Positions 50,530 through 58,776 of a stretch of 64,000 nucleotides of DNA are shown here, in pieces. A program made the translations under genes and the position numbers. Position 1 is the stretch's first letter. Each line of letters begins with the position of its first letter. Source of the stretch: Thermococcus sp. (lineage in GTDB: Archaea > Methanobacteriota_B > Thermococci > Thermococcales > Thermococcaceae); assembly GCF_015521605.1 (NCBI RefSeq), contig NZ_WANV01000016.1, positions 1 through 64,000 on the forward strand, written 5' to 3'. Under the pieces are notes generated by a model. That model had not been told where the DNA came from, searched no databases, and saw only the letters and a program-made list of their open reading frames with translations.

Positions 50530-51620
50530 AGCGCCGAGACGTTGAAGAGCGCCTCCATGAGCCGGCCGAAAAGGTAGCTGAGGAAAGCTGCACCCAGGCC
50601 TGTGGCAACCATTTCCGCGACCTTCTTCCTGATGGAGATTCCCGAGAGAAGGGAGATCAGCGTGGCCACTATCGCGAGGGCCGAACCGGCCAGCAGTATC
50701 GAAAAGGGAAGTGCCATCAGGGAGCTGGAAGCAAGGAAGTAGGGCGTGACCGGGAACGCGACCCCCAGCAGGTAAGAAAGCCCCGTGTAGAGCGCTGCCC
50801 TTATCTCGTTCTCCTCCGCCTCCGGCAGGAGAAGCCCCATTATGGCCTCGCTGTTGTCGGCGAGTTCCTTTGCGACGTCCCTGGCAACTTCCTCTGGCAT
50901 TCCCCCCTCAACAAGCTTCTCGATCAGTTCCTCCGCAGCCCTCTCCGGCGAAACCCGGAAAAGAACCTCCATCCTGTCCCGGATGGACTCCTTCACCTGC
51001 CTCTGGGAGCGAACCGAAACGAAGGTCCCTATCGCCATGGAAAGCGCCCCTGCAACACCGACTATCAGACCGCTGATTCCCACGAGCTGGGGGCTGTTGG
51101 GATATACCGCCGAAAGACCCGTAACTGCTCCGAGGATCTCGACCAGCCCGTCGTTCATCCCGAGAACCAGATCCCTCGTGTTTTCAACGTGGAAGCGCTC
51201 CTTGCTCTCGTAGAAGAACTTCTCGTGCTCAAGCTCGTCGAGTATGACCTCCTTTATGTCACCCATTTCTTCCTCAGAGAAGCGGTCGGCGTATGTGGTT
51301 AGATACTTGAAGTACTTCTGTATCGCACTGTTTTCGCCCATCTCAAGAAGCGAAGCGACCGAGCCCGGTCCAAGGAGTCTCCTGAGGAGCTTGACGCTGA
51401 ATATCGTGAGCCTCTTCACGGAGGGCTTCGGGACCTCCCCGCCGTGCCGCTTTATGAAGTCGTGCCAGAACTTGGCGTGCTTTGACTCTATATTTGAAAG
51501 CCTCAGAAATTCCTTCTTTATCTCCTCATCCTTCTCTATCCTGGCCAGCTGGGCGTAGAGAACCGAGTCGGCGTACTCGTCTTTATAAAAGTCCCTGGCG
51601 AGCCTTATCATCTCGTCCAT
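50526..51620 (-). CDS. Ferritin-like / VIT1-CCC1 fusion, iron or manganese transporter
   Basis: A 364-aa fusion. Residues 1-135 form a rubrerythrin/ferritin-like four-helix domain with metal-binding Glu/His (RLSNIESKHAKFWHDF and ILDELEHEKFF). The rest is a five-helix CCC1/VIT1 transporter (RDLVLGMNDGLVEILGAVTGLSAV; GALSMAIGTFVSVRSQRQVKES). It resembles the membrane-bound ferritin A group that exports iron. ATG 51620 follows GGGGTGAGTGA. In an iron-rich anaerobe it may protect against iron overload or store metal. Confidence 0.9.
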   Translation of the reverse strand: MDEMIRLARDFYKDEYADSVLYAQLARIEKDEEIKKEFLRLSNIESKHAKFWHDFIKRHGGEVPKPSVKRLTIFSVKLLRRLLGPGSVASLLEMGENSAIQKYFKYLTTYADRFSEEEMGDIKEVILDELEHEKFFYESKERFHVENTRDLVLGMNDGLVEILGAVTGLSAVYPNSPQLVGISGLIVGVAGALSMAIGTFVSVRSQRQVKESIRDRMEVLFRVSPERAAEELIEKLVEGGMPEEVARDVAKELADNSEAIMGLLLPEAEENEIRAALYTGLSYLLGVAFPVTPYFLASSSLMALPFSILLAGSALAIVATLISLLSGISIRKKVAEMVATGLGAAFLSYLFGRLMEALFNVSAL

Positions 51621-51686
51621 TCACTCACCCCCTAAGAATCACACGGAGATAAGTTAAATACATATCGAAAAGTTCGAAGCTAAAAC

Positions 51687-52823
51687 TCATTGAAGGGACT
51701 TCAGAACCTCAAGAACCTCCTCAAACGGGGCATCGGTTTTAACGGCCATCGGGGAGAAGTGCGTTCTCGTGGCACGGTAGCCCCTTTCACGGAGCGCCTC
51801 GATAATCCCCGCGAGCTTTCCGACCTGAAGGTTGTTCCTCCTCGCGAGGGCGTGGGTGTCGTAGTGGAAGGGGATGTCCAGCTCTCCCGCGAGTGTCTCC
51901 AAGAATGGGAGCGTCTTTCTGTGGGAGAGGGGATGAGCACCGGCCAGGTTCAGCATCTCGTCAACGAATTCCTGGGTCTTGAGGGGGCCGAGCCACAGTG
52001 GGCCGTAGGCCGAAGGCTTTTCCGGAAGAAATGTCGTTTCATACTCAAAACGGCCGTTGGCGTCCTGCCGGAGGTAGCCGAGGTTTGAGAGGCTCTCATC
52101 GGCCTTTCTCGCACCGCTTTTTAGCCTGAGAAAGGCGCGGAAGTAGTGGTCGCGGTAGTAGGCGAGGAGAACCTCGACGCCGAGGTCGTACTTGGCGGCG
52201 TACCTGACAACGGTCGCGATGAGGATCCTCAACCCGGCCTCGTGGCAGAGCTCGCCCCTTATCGGCTCGGCGAGGTACTTCCTGCGGCAGGCGTGCCTGT
52301 AGGCGCCGCAGAGAACCCCCGTGTCGGTGGCGGTGACCGCCAAAACGCCCCTCCTCTTCACGCTCCTCAAAGCCGTGTCCAGGAACTCAACAGGAGAACC
52401 AAAGGGGTCGAGGTCAAGGAAGTCGAAGTGGCGGAACTTCTCGGCCATGAGCCTGTTGGCGTCGTCTAGGTTGGCCACGACCCTCTTCTCACCCTCGAAG
52501 GCCACACGCTTCTCGCCGAGAGGCTTACCCTCAAGACCGAGGTTCAGCCGGACGTTCTTCAGGATCAGGTTGAAGGCGTCGGGGTTTATGTCGTTGAGCC
52601 AGACCTCCTCGGCCGGAGTTTCGAGGGCGTAGCGGATGCCCCTGATTCCTGTGGCAGAGAGGGCGTCAAGAACAGTCCCCGGTTTGAGCACTCCGAGGGC
52701 TAAGACGCTTATGTCCCTGTTTAAGGCCATTATGGGGTTGTAGAAGACGGGGGCGTCGTATATTCTCTCCGCCTTCGGAACAAGGATTTTTGAAAGCCCC
52801 TCGCGCACCTCCACGAACTCCAT
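51687..52823 (-). CDS. trm1: tRNA (guanine26-N2)-dimethyltransferase
   Basis: A 378-aa Trm1, which makes m2,2G26 in tRNA using SAM. SAM-binding [19 protein letters not shown], the catalytic [18 protein letters not shown] (DPFG motif), and [21 protein letters not shown] are present. ATG 52823 after GGTGAGAGA gives the length of Pyrococcus Trm1 (about 380 aa). The reading to 52895 would overlap rpl35ae. Confidence 0.95.
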   Translation of the reverse strand: MEFVEVREGLSKILVPKAERIYDAPVFYNPIMALNRDISVLALGVLKPGTVLDALSATGIRGIRYALETPAEEVWLNDINPDAFNLILKNVRLNLGLEGKPLGEKRVAFEGEKRVVANLDDANRLMAEKFRHFDFLDLDPFGSPVEFLDTALRSVKRRGVLAVTATDTGVLCGAYRHACRRKYLAEPIRGELCHEAGLRILIATVVRYAAKYDLGVEVLLAYYRDHYFRAFLRLKSGARKADESLSNLGYLRQDANGRFEYETTFLPEKPSAYGPLWLGPLKTQEFVDEMLNLAGAHPLSHRKTLPFLETLAGELDIPFHYDTHALARRNNLQVGKLAGIIEALRERGYRATRTHFSPMAVKTDAPFEEVLEVLKSLQ

Positions 52824-52869
52824 TCTCTCACCGGAGAAAGAAAAGGTTGGGAGGTTTAAAGGGTTGCGC

Positions 52870-53136
52870 TCAGAGAATCTCGACGTAGTCACCAAGCGCC
52901 TGGCCGGGCAGGCCGGGTTTGAAGTAGGCCTTCACCTCACCCCTATTGCCGTGCGTCCTGAGGATTTTGCCGTACATCTTCCTGCCTGTCGGGGTCGTCC
53001 AGACGACCTTCCTGCCTATGAGCCTTGAAGCTGCGTTCCTGTCGTCGATGCCGAGGGGCTTCAGAATCATGTGATGGTTGTCCTGGTGTTCGTGAGTCCC
53101 GGCGTAGGCAAGGACGAGAGCCTTTCCCCTGGCCAT
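52870..53136 (-). CDS. rpl35ae: Ribosomal protein eL33 (L35Ae)
   Basis: An 88-aa large-subunit protein. Family signature: [20 protein letters not shown], then [21 protein letters not shown] and [23 protein letters not shown] 53136 follows GGAGGTGAGGACG, so the GTG at 53151 is not needed. It lies 46 bp upstream of trm1 on the same strand. Confidence 0.95.
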   Translation of the reverse strand: MARGKALVLAYAGTHEHQDNHHMILKPLGIDDRNAASRLIGRKVVWTTPTGRKMYGKILRTHGNRGEVKAYFKPGLPGQALGDYVEIL

Positions 53137-53177
53137 CGTCCTCACCTCCACCGATTCCGGGGTTGTGTGGGAGACTT

Positions 53178-53840
53178 TTAAGGTTTATCCTCAAAGCTCG
53201 CCAGCCCGTCGTCTATGCTTAGGATCTCTCTTATGTTTTTGATCTTGATGAAGTTTTCCCTATCAAACAGCAGGGCAACATCGCTCTTGTACGGGGAAAA
53301 CTTCTGGACAAAGAGTGTGTTCTCGTCCAGAACATACGTGAATCTGCTGGGACTGTCGTCGACCCATACAAACGGCTCCTCAGGATAAAGCTCCCGCAGT
53401 GTCTCAAACTTTTTGAGCATATCTCTCGTGCCCTTAAAGGTTATCACCTCGTCAAACTCGTCATACCAGTTCGTCTTTTTCATGAAGATGACCTTCCCCC
53501 CGGGATACGTATGCTCTCCAGAAAAGCTTATCACACGTCGTCCCCGCCTTCTGAGCTCCCTGATGACCTTTCTGGCGAAGGGAAAGTCTTTGATGTACCG
53601 GGGCATGAGCTTGTAGTACTCGTGTATCGTGCCCTGGGCAACGAGCTCGTGGATGACTCCAAGGTACTGGTAGGTGAGCTTGCCCTTGATGAAGAGGAAA
53701 AGCGCCTTGTAATAGTCCTCGTACAGATCGCTCTCTATCACCGCGGGGATTGTCTTCTCGATCGCGATTCTGAGGGCCTTCTCGACCGCCCCCGTACTGT
53801 CCACGAGGGTGCCGTCAAAATCGAACAGGTACACGGTCAC
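53178..53840 (-). CDS. HAD-family hydrolase
   Basis: A 220-aa HAD phosphatase: motif [13 protein letters not shown] (4-15), motif II VISFSGE (Ser), and an acidic motif [12 protein letters not shown]. The start is GTG 53840 with GGGAT upstream. The C-terminal half lacks the usual GD..D spacing, so substrate and even catalytic class are uncertain. It sits upstream of rpl35ae and trm1 on the same strand. Confidence 0.78.
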   Translation of the reverse strand: MTVYLFDFDGTLVDSTGAVEKALRIAIEKTIPAVIESDLYEDYYKALFLFIKGKLTYQYLGVIHELVAQGTIHEYYKLMPRYIKDFPFARKVIRELRRRGRRVISFSGEHTYPGGKVIFMKKTNWYDEFDEVITFKGTRDMLKKFETLRELYPEEPFVWVDDSPSRFTYVLDENTLFVQKFSPYKSDVALLFDRENFIKIKNIREILSIDDGLASFEDKP

Positions 53841-53959
53841 TTTGTATCCCCACAGGAATTTCTTCGGGGGGTTTATATCCCTTCCGAGCCGGTGCTGAGA
53901 ACACCGTTCCCGAAAGGGTTTTATTGGAGGTGGGATTACAGAGAGCGGGTGGTTGCCAG

Positions 53960-55006
53960 ATGAGGATTAAAAGGCTCCAGGAATTCATCGCGGAAAAGGA
54001 ACTTGATGCGGCTCTGATAACCGGAAGGGAAAACCTCTTCTACTTCACCGGAAGCTCTCCCGTTCTCGGAGGTTACCTCGTTGTTACCGCTGATGATGCC
54101 CTGTTCATAGTCCCTGAACTCGAATACGAGGAGGCTAGGGAGACATCGAAGGTTCCCGTGGACAAATTCAAGACTGGTAGTGAACTCTACGAAAAGCTCA
54201 AGGGGTTCAATCCCGCAAGGCTTGGCATCGAAGGCAAGACCAGCTTCTCCACCGTCCAGAATCTCCGGGAAAAGGTAGGGGTGGAGGACTTCTTCGTGGT
54301 TGACGACGTCATCAAAGAACTCAGGATCATCAAGACGCCCGAAGAGATTGACGTGATAAAGGCCGCCTGCGAGATAGCGGACATGGCCATGATGGCGGCG
54401 CTTGAGGAGATAAGTGAGGGTAAGCGTGAGAGGGAGATAGCGGCCCAGATGGAGTACATCATGAAGATGAACGGCGCCGAGAAGCCGGCTTTCGATACGA
54501 TAATAGCGAGCGGATGGCGCTCTGCCTTGCCCCATGGGGTTGCCAGCGATAAGAGGATAGAGAAGGGCGATCTAGTCGTCATCGACGAGGGGGCGCTTTA
54601 CAGACACTACCACTCTGACACCACCAGGACTATAGTCGTGGGCAGCCCCAACGAGAAGCAGAAGGACATCTACTACGCAGTCCTTGAGGCCCAGAGAAAG
54701 GGGGTCGAGGCCGCCAGACCTGGCGTGACGGCAAAGGAGCTCGACACCATAGTCAGGGACGTCATTAAGGAATACGGCTACGGCGACCACTTCATACACT
54801 CCACCGGGCACGGCGTCGGCCTGCAGATACACGAGTGGCCCCGCGTGAGCCAGCAGGACGATACGGAGCTCAAGCCCGGAATGGTGATAACCATCGAGCC
54901 AGGCATCTACATCCCCAAATTCGGCGGGGTGAGGATAGAGGACACCGTCCTCATCACAGAGAACGGTGCAGTGAGGCTCACAAAGACCGAGAGGGAGCTC
55001 ATTTAA
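53960..55006 (+). CDS. pepQ: Xaa-Pro dipeptidase (prolidase)
   Basis: A 348-aa M24 metallopeptidase that cleaves Xaa-Pro dipeptides, the same length as Pyrococcus prolidase. The two metal ions would be held by Asp in VVIDEGALYRHYHSDTTRTI (two positions), His in HSTGHGVGLQIHEWPRV, and Glu in ITIEPGIYIPKFGGVRIEDTVLI (two). N-terminal domain 1-125 is creatinase-like. ATG 53960 is preferred over 53924 as it follows GGGTGGTTGC and gives the family's start. Confidence 0.95.
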   Translation: MRIKRLQEFIAEKELDAALITGRENLFYFTGSSPVLGGYLVVTADDALFIVPELEYEEARETSKVPVDKFKTGSELYEKLKGFNPARLGIEGKTSFSTVQNLREKVGVEDFFVVDDVIKELRIIKTPEEIDVIKAACEIADMAMMAALEEISEGKREREIAAQMEYIMKMNGAEKPAFDTIIASGWRSALPHGVASDKRIEKGDLVVIDEGALYRHYHSDTTRTIVVGSPNEKQKDIYYAVLEAQRKGVEAARPGVTAKELDTIVRDVIKEYGYGDHFIHSTGHGVGLQIHEWPRVSQQDDTELKPGMVITIEPGIYIPKFGGVRIEDTVLITENGAVRLTKTERELI

Positions 55007-55061
55007 TCCCCTCTAACAACATTTTAAAGGCCATCGGCTAACTTTTCTCGGGGGTGGGAGA

Positions 55062-56135
55062 GTGCAGATAATTCACCAGGACGTCAAGGAGGGCAAGATA
55101 AAGGTCAAGGCAGAGACGCTCGACGACCTGTGGCACCTGTATCACATCATAGACCCGGGGGATACCGTCTATGCAAAGACCCTCAGAAAGCAGAGCCAGA
55201 GGAGCGATTCCCTGAGGGCAGAGAAGGTCGAGGTCATTCCCGTTTTCCTCGGAGTCAGGGCGGAGAAGATAAACTTCCACAAATTTGCCAACCAGGTACG
55301 CGTTACCGGGCCGATAGTCTACGCCAGCAGGGACGACGTCCCCCTTGGCAAGTACCATACCATAGCGATAGAGGAGGGCACGGTGGTCACCATCCAGAAG
55401 CCCCGCTGGAAGGAGCACCACATTGAAAGGTTAAAGGAGGCCGTCGAAGCCTCCAAGAGGGCGCGCGTGATGATAGTCGTCATAGACGACGGCGAGGCGG
55501 ACATGGCGATAATCAGGGAGTACGGCGTCGAGATTCTGAAGGGCATACGCTACAACCTCGGCGGGAAGAGGTACAGCACCAACCGCGAGAGCGAGGAGAA
55601 GAAGTTCTTCCACGATGTGGCGAAGAGCATGGAGGAGATAATCAGTCGTGAGGGCATAGAGAGGGCAATAGTGGCCGGCCCCGGCTTCGTCAAGGAGGAC
55701 TTCTACAAGTTCCTGCGCGAGAACTACCCGGAGCTGGCCAAAAAGGTGGTCATCGAGGACACGAGTGTGACCGGAAGAACCGGCATCTACGAGGTCATCA
55801 AGCGCGGAACGGTTGACAAGGTCTACCACGAGAACCGCGTCGCCAAGGAGGTTCAGCTCGTCGAGAAGGTGCTTGAAAACGTTGCCAGGAACAACGGCCT
55901 GGCCGCTTACGGTCTCAGAGAGGTCGAAGAGGCCGTCAATTACGGTGCGGTTGAGACGCTCCTAGTTCTTGACGAGCTCCTGAAGGGAGAGCACAGGGAG
56001 AAAATCGAGGAGCTCATGGACGCGGTTCGCTACTCCCGCGGCGAGGTGGTCGTGGTAAGCTCGGAACACGAGGGTGGAGACAAGCTGAGAGCCCTGGGCG
56101 GCCTGGCGGCACTGCTGAGGTTCAGGGTGAAGTGA
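55062..56135 (+). CDS. pelA: Pelota (aPelota), ribosome rescue factor
   Basis: A 357-aa archaeal Pelota, which recognises stalled ribosomes with aEF1A and ABCE1. N-terminal Sm-like domain (HQDVKEGKIKVKAETLDDLWHLYHII), central VVIDDGEADMAIIREYGVEIL, and C-terminal eRF1 domain 3-like part (GAVETLLVLDELL; VVVVSSEHEGGDKLRALGG). No GGQ motif, as expected. GTG 55062 follows GGGGGTGGGAGA. Confidence 0.97.
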   Translation: MQIIHQDVKEGKIKVKAETLDDLWHLYHIIDPGDTVYAKTLRKQSQRSDSLRAEKVEVIPVFLGVRAEKINFHKFANQVRVTGPIVYASRDDVPLGKYHTIAIEEGTVVTIQKPRWKEHHIERLKEAVEASKRARVMIVVIDDGEADMAIIREYGVEILKGIRYNLGGKRYSTNRESEEKKFFHDVAKSMEEIISREGIERAIVAGPGFVKEDFYKFLRENYPELAKKVVIEDTSVTGRTGIYEVIKRGTVDKVYHENRVAKEVQLVEKVLENVARNNGLAAYGLREVEEAVNYGAVETLLVLDELLKGEHREKIEELMDAVRYSRGEVVVVSSEHEGGDKLRALGGLAALLRFRVK

Positions 56136-57132
56136 GTCCCTTACCGTACAGCCCCACGTAGGGGTCGCTCTTAAACGTCGGAAACGCCCTTTCTTCTCCG
56201 TTTTCGATTAAAACCCTCTTTTTATCCGCCGTAAACTCACCGATCTCGAAGGCAGGGATTCCATTTTTCTGTAATTCTGTAATTAGCGAATTAGATTTTT
56301 CTGGCGGCACTATGGCTATCAGCGTGCCTGTCGAGGAAACGCTCCAGGGCTCAATGCCGTAGAAGTCAAGGACTCTCCCCACCACCGGGTCGAGCCAGAG
56401 CTTCTCGGCGTGGACTGTAAACCCGAGCCCGGAGTTATCTGCTATCTCGTGGAGGGCTGTTAGACCCCCCTCGGTGGCGTCGTGCATGCCCCTCACGAAG
56501 GGTCTGGCCGCGAGGGCCTCTGGGACGACGGTTTCGAACCTGAACGACCTCCTGAGCCTGGATATTTCCCTGAAGCTCAGAAGCTTCCTCAGTTCTTTCT
56601 CGCGGAAATATGCCGCCGAGACCGCAAACTCAAGGCCGACTTTTCCCGTAACCACTATCCTATCTCCCGGCTCTGCCAGGGGTATCCTCAGGTCCCCTTT
56701 TCTCACAATCCCAAAGGCAGTCGTTGTCGCCGTCGGTTCGGAGACCGACGGATACACCCCGGTGTGGCCCCCAATTATCGAGCTCCCGTACTTCCTGCAT
56801 TCGGTGTTCAGGTCGCGCATCGTCTTTTCTAGAAAGCCAACCTCCCGCCCCGGGGGAAGGAGTATATCAACAACGAGCCACCTCGGCCTGGCCCCGAAAA
56901 CGGCGACGTCGCTCGCCGCGAAGTGGTACGCAAAGAACCCGAAGGTCTCACCGGGGACGCCCAGAACGGGGTCTGTGGCGACTACCAGGTAGTGCTCGTG
57001 GTCGTATTCAAGGACAGCGGCGTCAAAACCTTCCCTGGGTCCGTAAACTATCCTTACATCCTCCACCCCAAGATTGGAAAACACAACGTCCCTCAGGACG
57101 TCGTTCCTCAGCTTTCCAAGGGGGAGCTTCAT
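56122..57132 (-). CDS. PurM/HypE-like AIR-synthase family protein
   Basis: A 336-aa protein of the PurM/HypE/ThiL/SelD ATP-dependent fold. The N-terminal AIRS domain has YLVVATDPVLGVP (Asp for ATP-Mg) and the C-terminal domain has RGMHDATEGGLTALHEIADNSGLGF. It lacks the terminal cysteine of HypE. It starts inside the stop of the PP-loop ATPase gene (ATGA overlap), so the two proteins probably act on one pathway. Precise reaction unknown. Confidence 0.82.
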   Translation of the reverse strand: MKLPLGKLRNDVLRDVVFSNLGVEDVRIVYGPREGFDAAVLEYDHEHYLVVATDPVLGVPGETFGFFAYHFAASDVAVFGARPRWLVVDILLPPGREVGFLEKTMRDLNTECRKYGSSIIGGHTGVYPSVSEPTATTTAFGIVRKGDLRIPLAEPGDRIVVTGKVGLEFAVSAAYFREKELRKLLSFREISRLRRSFRFETVVPEALAARPFVRGMHDATEGGLTALHEIADNSGLGFTVHAEKLWLDPVVGRVLDFYGIEPWSVSSTGTLIAIVPPEKSNSLITELQKNGIPAFEIGEFTADKKRVLIENGEERAFPTFKSDPYVGLYGKGLTSP

Positions 57133-57923
57133 CCCCTACCCTCCACCAGTCTCGAAATGATCTCCCTTGCCTCACCCAGAGTTTCCTCATCGCAGTCCCA
57201 GCACATTATTTCAAAGCTTGGGACGCGGACACTCATGCGAACCTTCCTCCGACGGGCGAGTTTGCTTATCTCGTAGTTTACCCTGTAGGCAAGATCCATG
57301 AGCTCCGGGGTGACAGTCCTTTCCCGATCTATATACTGGAGCGGGCAGCCCTCGCGCCACTGCTTTCTTCTCGCGTGCTCGTACATGCGGTAGGGCTTTA
57401 TTCCGGCCTCTTCCGCGAGTGCCTCAACTTCCTCGGCGGTGTACTTTATGAGGGGCCTGAAGAAAGGAACCCCTATCCTCGGAATTCCGCACAGTCTTAT
57501 GTCACCCTCACACTGGTCCAGCAGGGCCCCGATGATTTTGTCGTTGGCGTTGTCGCCTTTAGCTAAGACGTCAAAGCCGTTGTTGAGGGCGAACCACCTG
57601 GCGTTCCAGAGCATGACCTTCTTGCAGTTGATGCATATCGGCCCCTTTCTCCCCACCGCTTCGCGCAGAAGGCCGTCGGTTACGTCCACCAGGAAGTGTT
57701 CGACTCCGAGCCTTTTGGTGAACCCCATCGCCCAGTTGAGGGTTTCCCTCCAGCTCCAGCGGTGAAAGAAAGTGAGGGCTGAAACGTCCAGGCCGGCTTC
57801 CTTCAGCAGGTATAATGCGAGCGAACTGTCCTTTCCGCCGGAAAAGAGAACGAGGATTCGTCTCTCATAGAGACCCCTCTCCTCCGAGAACTCTCTGATG
57901 TCCTCGATGACCCTCTCGATCAT
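57129..57923 (-). CDS. PP-loop (N-type) ATP pyrophosphatase
   Basis: A 264-aa member of the TtuA/TilS/ThiI-type PP-loop ATPases, which adenylate a substrate for thiolation or amidation. The P-loop is LVLFSGGKDSSLALYLL (25-41). CINCKKVM near 97-104 is a CxxC like those that bind an Fe-S cluster or sulfur in tRNA thiolases, and a second pair CWDC occurs near 241. ATG 57923 follows a TATA element (GATTTTTAAGCC) about 25-30 bp upstream and may be leaderless. Confidence 0.82.
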   Translation of the reverse strand: MIERVIEDIREFSEERGLYERRILVLFSGGKDSSLALYLLKEAGLDVSALTFFHRWSWRETLNWAMGFTKRLGVEHFLVDVTDGLLREAVGRKGPICINCKKVMLWNARWFALNNGFDVLAKGDNANDKIIGALLDQCEGDIRLCGIPRIGVPFFRPLIKYTAEEVEALAEEAGIKPYRMYEHARRKQWREGCPLQYIDRERTVTPELMDLAYRVNYEISKLARRRKVRMSVRVPSFEIMCWDCDEETLGEAREIISRLVEGRG

Positions 57924-57960
57924 GGGGAAAAGTAACCGGGGAGGCTTAAAAATCTAAGCC

Positions 57961-58323
57961 TCAGACGTTGACCTTGCCGACCCACTGCTCGGCGAGATCA
58001 CCGAAGAACGGGAACTTGTAGCGCTCGCCCTGGTAGGCCTTGACCATTCCCACTATCCACAGGACGAATCCCAGAAGCCCGAGGAGCCATGAGATCAAAC
58101 CGCCGATGAAGGGAATGAACCTGAAGACCATCTGGAGCACCCAAATGCTGATGAAGGTTATGGTCGACTGCATCGCGTGGAAACGGACGAAATCGCTCTC
58201 CTTCTCGAGCAACAGGAAGATTATTCCCGTCAGGGCGCCGATGAGATAGGCGAGCAGTCCCTCGATGTTCTCGTCCATCCCCAGGGAAGTCTTCTTGGGT
58301 TCACTGGGTGGAATTTCCTCCAT
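57961..58323 (-). CDS. DUF4870 / Tic20-like small membrane protein
   Basis: A 120-aa membrane protein of the DUF4870 type: a charged N-terminus, then ENIEGLLAYLIGALTGIIFLLLE, ESDFVRFHAMQSTITFISIWVLQMVF and GFVLWIVGMVKAYQGERYKFPFFGDLAEQW. The FVRFHAMQS motif is diagnostic. ATG 58323 follows GGAGGTGTGTTT. It is divergent from the feo operon. Function unknown. Confidence 0.85.
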   Translation of the reverse strand: MEEIPPSEPKKTSLGMDENIEGLLAYLIGALTGIIFLLLEKESDFVRFHAMQSTITFISIWVLQMVFRFIPFIGGLISWLLGLLGFVLWIVGMVKAYQGERYKFPFFGDLAEQWVGKVNV

Positions 58324-58463
58324 ATAAACACACCTCCGAAACTCAATTAATTGTATTTTGTCCAACTCCTTAAATACCTTTCCAAAGTTTAAGATGTCCC
58401 TCCTGGGGCAAAACGAAAGTTCTCTGAACCGGAAACTTTCTGATTTCGAACCCCTGAGTTTTG

Positions 58464-58477
58464 TTAGGCTCACCAAA
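58464..58477 (+). promoter_or_regulatory. DtxR/IdeR-type box 1 upstream of feoA
   Basis: TTAGG-CTCA-CCAAA is a near-palindrome (4 of 5 positions) of the iron-repressor consensus TTAGG-N4-CCTAA. It lies just upstream of the TATA-like GCTTTTTAAGG (58478-58488). Confidence 0.6.
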
Positions 58478-58512
58478 GCTTTTTAAGGTTGTCGAGGGAT
58501 TGGAATATCGAA

Positions 58513-58526
58513 TTAGGAGAGCCTAA
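58513..58526 (+). promoter_or_regulatory. DtxR/IdeR-type box 2 at the feo transcript start
   Basis: TTAGG-AGAG-CCTAA is a perfect 5+4+5 palindrome of the DtxR/MDR1-type operator. It covers the predicted feo start of transcription (about 58510), so iron-loaded repressor would block initiation. Confidence 0.75.
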
Positions 58527-58537
58527 CGGTGATGCTC

Positions 58538-58765
58538 ATGGTTGTACCTTTAAGCAGTATGAGCCCCGGTGAGAAGGGAATCGTCGTCAATATCCTCGGC
58601 GGACACAGCGCCCGGCAGAGGCTGGTCTCCATGGGCCTAACCCCCGGGGCAACGATTCAGGTGCTCGAATTCCACCCCACGGGACCAATAATAATCTCCG
58701 TCGGTGGTGTGAGGTTTGCCATAGGTAAGGGACTCGCGAGCAAAGTCCTGGTGAGGAAGCTCTGA
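58538..58765 (+). CDS. feoA: FeoA, small SH3-like protein of ferrous iron uptake
   Basis: A 75-aa FeoA: PLSSMSPGEKGIVVNILGG, RQRLVSMGLTPGATIQVLE and SVGGVRFAIGKGLASKVLV fit the SH3-like fold. ATG 58538 is chosen because GGTGAT is 7 nt upstream. ATG 58532 and GTG 58529 would overlap it. First gene of feoABC, 11 bp before feoB. Confidence 0.93.
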   Translation: MVVPLSSMSPGEKGIVVNILGGHSARQRLVSMGLTPGATIQVLEFHPTGPIIISVGGVRFAIGKGLASKVLVRKL

Positions 58766-58776
58766 GGTGTCCCCCC

